From: Chlorokybus atmophyticus
Taxonomy: Eukaryota; Streptophyta; Chlorokybophyceae; Chlorokybales; Chlorokybaceae
Direction: 5' to 3'
DNA: 64,000 nt
Assembly (NCBI GenBank): GCA_009103225.1
Contig: RHPI01002503.1
Span: 885,124-949,123 of the forward strand
The notes beneath the pieces are model-generated. The model worked only from the letters and a program-made list of their open reading frames with translations, had not been told where the DNA came from and made no database searches. Position numbers and translations under genes: made by a program. Below, one piece after another: positions 62,023-64,000 of this stretch (position 1 is the first letter of the stretch; the number at the start of each line of letters is the position of its first letter).

Positions 62023-64000
62023 TCAAAACAGCTCAATGTACCGGTTTCCTATCGTGTCCCTGTTCTTCTTGCGCACGGCGTTGCGTGCCTCCTCTGCGCT
62101 GTCAAAAGTCACTGAGGCTTCACCACTAGGGCTGCCATCTGCCCGCGTGCGCAGCTTAATTGAATCCGGGATGACGGAAAAGTCTTTGAAGAACTCCATT
62201 ATGTCGCTGACCTGGCATGTTCGCACACATGGAAATTAGCAAAGAAACAACCACAAGGCCACAACTCTGTCTATCCTGCACAGCACGTTCATCATGCTGG
62301 TTGTCTGCTGCCATCTGGCTTTGTGAATTACCGTGCAACGGTAAGGTAGACCTCGCATGCGCACAGTGGCTTGAGACTCATCCATCCTTTGCGAGCCCCC
62401 TTGGTAACGCTGACCTCTCCCGCCTCCCTGGGGCCCCCAGGCCTGAGCAGCCATCTGCATTTGATACTGCGCCATGGCCGGATCTATCCCCATGGGCGTT
62501 GGCGGCATGCCCTGTGAACACGCCACACAGGTCATGCTTGTTGTCTTCTGATCAACTCGCGCAGTTATCAAGTACACATAACTCTGTCTACTATTGCAGC
62601 CATAGGCACCTGCTGCTGCATCATTATGACCATGTTTGGATCCATCACTGGCACCATCCCTGTTGCACCTATGGCCGCCAGCATCTCGCTGCAGACCACC
62701 AAAACTGGTGAGCCAGTAACTTCTGGCAAGCAAAAATATATGCGGGTGAAATAGGCACCTTTTTGAGGATCGAAAGATCTCCACATATCTTGACCCAACG
62801 TTCTTCCGGTCTCGTTCTCTCAAAGCACGCTGCAGGTACAAGAAATGTTACGGTATTTCCCACAAAGACAACAATTTACTTGTAAAAATCTGGTAGCCAA
62901 ACTTTCTGCCCTGCAACCATACCGCTGCTTCAGCCGGAGACACAAACTCTGCAAATGCTTCTCCCGTCGGTCTACCCTCGCCCCTCCCTTCATAACTGCT
63001 ATACACCTGTAGGCAGGACCAGCGAGTTTGTTCAGGTGGCGCACTACAGTGTGTATGCTTTGCAGGCATAACAACACACACAGCACATTCACAGTTGTAT
63101 GCAAGCTCGGCACAGCGTATTGTTGACAGCTCTGGAAGTACCGCGCGCAGGACGTGGTGAGCAACTTACCAACTGAATGCCATTCATCACGACGCCGTAT
63201 CCCTCAAAAAACGCTGCCAGATCCATCTGCAAGGTCACGAGTATTTGAGCCACGTATCGTTGCAAACAACGACATCAGCAGGAACTGCAACTTACTAAGC
63301 ACGATGTTTCTTTCACACAGACATGTTGTGAATCTCACAAAGTTTTTAATTGCATACCTCTGTTGCAGAGAATGGCAGTCCCCTCAGTTTGAGAACTGCG
63401 TTCTCCCCGCCAACCCCACTTACACCTGGTGCCATCATGCCTGGCCCCATTGCAGGTACCTGCAAGATGCCATCAAAAAAAAAGTGTTGCAGTTGAAGTT
63501 ACAGCTGAAGTTAAGTTTTCCATATCGAAAATAGCAGCACATTGATGCCTCCTTCACTTGTTCGGACACTGCAAAACATGCAACAAGACAGATACTCAAA
63601 AGTGGGTTAACAAGTATACTCCCGGGCGTGACTTACACACCTGACCTGCACCATAAGTCAACTGGCTAGCACCATAAGCAGCTGGTGCAGCCCCGCGCTG
63701 GCGCATCGCTTCAAGCATATCCCCTTTATTGCTTCTGAAAACCTCTATGTACCTCTGCAATACCAAGAGTGAGCATTTCTATCCACTCAACACAATGCTG
63801 ATATTCGCACCAACCAGTTGTCCGACCAGGGCTGTGCAATAAAACAACACTGCTGAACCACGAGTATTGCATGCAGCATCACTTACACTCCCAATGCGCT
63901 GCATGTGTCTAGACACACTGGCATGCGCGTGGTCTTCAGATGAAAACTCGACATATGCCTGATAACAGCAGCAGCAGTGGTCAGTCCCGCCGGCATCACC
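62023..64000 (-). CDS. Quasi-RRM RNA-binding protein (hnRNP F/H - ESRP/Fusilli type), 5' end off window
   Basis: Proteins of this class bind G-rich or GU-rich RNA through quasi-RRMs and regulate splicing. Reading leftward from the window edge, the end of one qRRM (AYVEFSSEDHAHASVSRHMQ, then RYIEVFRSNKGDMLEAM) leads to a linker with AAYGASQLTYGAGQ and MGPGMMAPGVSG. A second qRRM follows: NAVLKLRGLPFSATE, MDLAAFFEGYGVVMNGIQ, GRPTGEAFAEFVSPAEAA, ALRERDRKNVGSRYVEIFRS. A Met/Gln-rich linker (MDPNMVIMMQQQ, MAQYQMQMAAQAWGP) and GGRGQRYQGG come next. The third qRRM is TVRMRGLPYR, VSDIMEFFKDFSVIPDSIKL, GSPSGEASVTFDSAEEARNA, IGNRYIELF, stop. LRGLPFSAT, GEAFVEF and (R/K)YIE(V/I/L)F are the class signatures. 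The start codon and most of the first qRRM lie beyond base 64000. Confidence 0.88.

Overview
This is ordinary nuclear DNA from a eukaryote, almost certainly a flagellate member of the green lineage (a green alga or early streptophyte). The coding signal sits in short exons split by GT-AG introns. No prokaryotic operons, phage or CRISPR are visible. Green-lineage evidence: a BAH-PHD protein of the plant EBS/SHL family, an S29 ribosomal protein ending Tyr-Arg as in plants, an SRP9 with a plant-like basic tail, and telo-box promoter motifs (AAACCCTA) in several 5' flanks. The IFT-A subunit IFT140 says the organism builds cilia or flagella. The exact species cannot be read from the window.

Layout, left to right: VPS25 (-), TIM22 (-) <> TLC-domain membrane protein (+), ARL2 (-) <> DDX41 helicase (+), conserved protein with a plastid-like N-terminus (-) <> UBE2G1-type E2 (+), a repeat-containing spacer with an assembly gap, SRP9 (-), a 4.3 kb spacer with fold-back repeats, alpha-arrestin (-), EBS/SHL-like BAH-PHD (-) <> RPS29 (+), IFT140 (-, about 8 kb with a gap in one intron) <> RPS13 (+), CUE/coiled-coil protein (-) <> MYST acetyltransferase (+), an unrecognised plastid-like protein (-), a TMEM45/DUF716 membrane protein (-), a spacer with a gap, and a quasi-RRM RNA-binding protein (-) that runs off the right edge. 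'<>' marks head-to-head pairs.

The genes are mostly unrelated housekeeping functions (ESCRT-II sorting, mitochondrial import, tubulin folding, splicing, ubiquitylation, SRP, ribosome, chromatin, ciliary transport). The clearest organisational theme is that every plus-strand gene is the right-hand partner of a divergent pair, with 370-790 bp between start codons. Introns are rich in alternating purine-pyrimidine (CA/CG/TG) tracts. I did not find a convincing new multi-gene system. The most unusual items are a perfect 66-bp palindrome inside the RPS29 intron, a fold-back/tandem repeat cluster at 22.8-23.2 kb, a PPxY-bearing alpha-arrestin in a green-lineage genome, and two conserved-looking but unrecognised proteins. 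No tRNA or rRNA gene was recognised.
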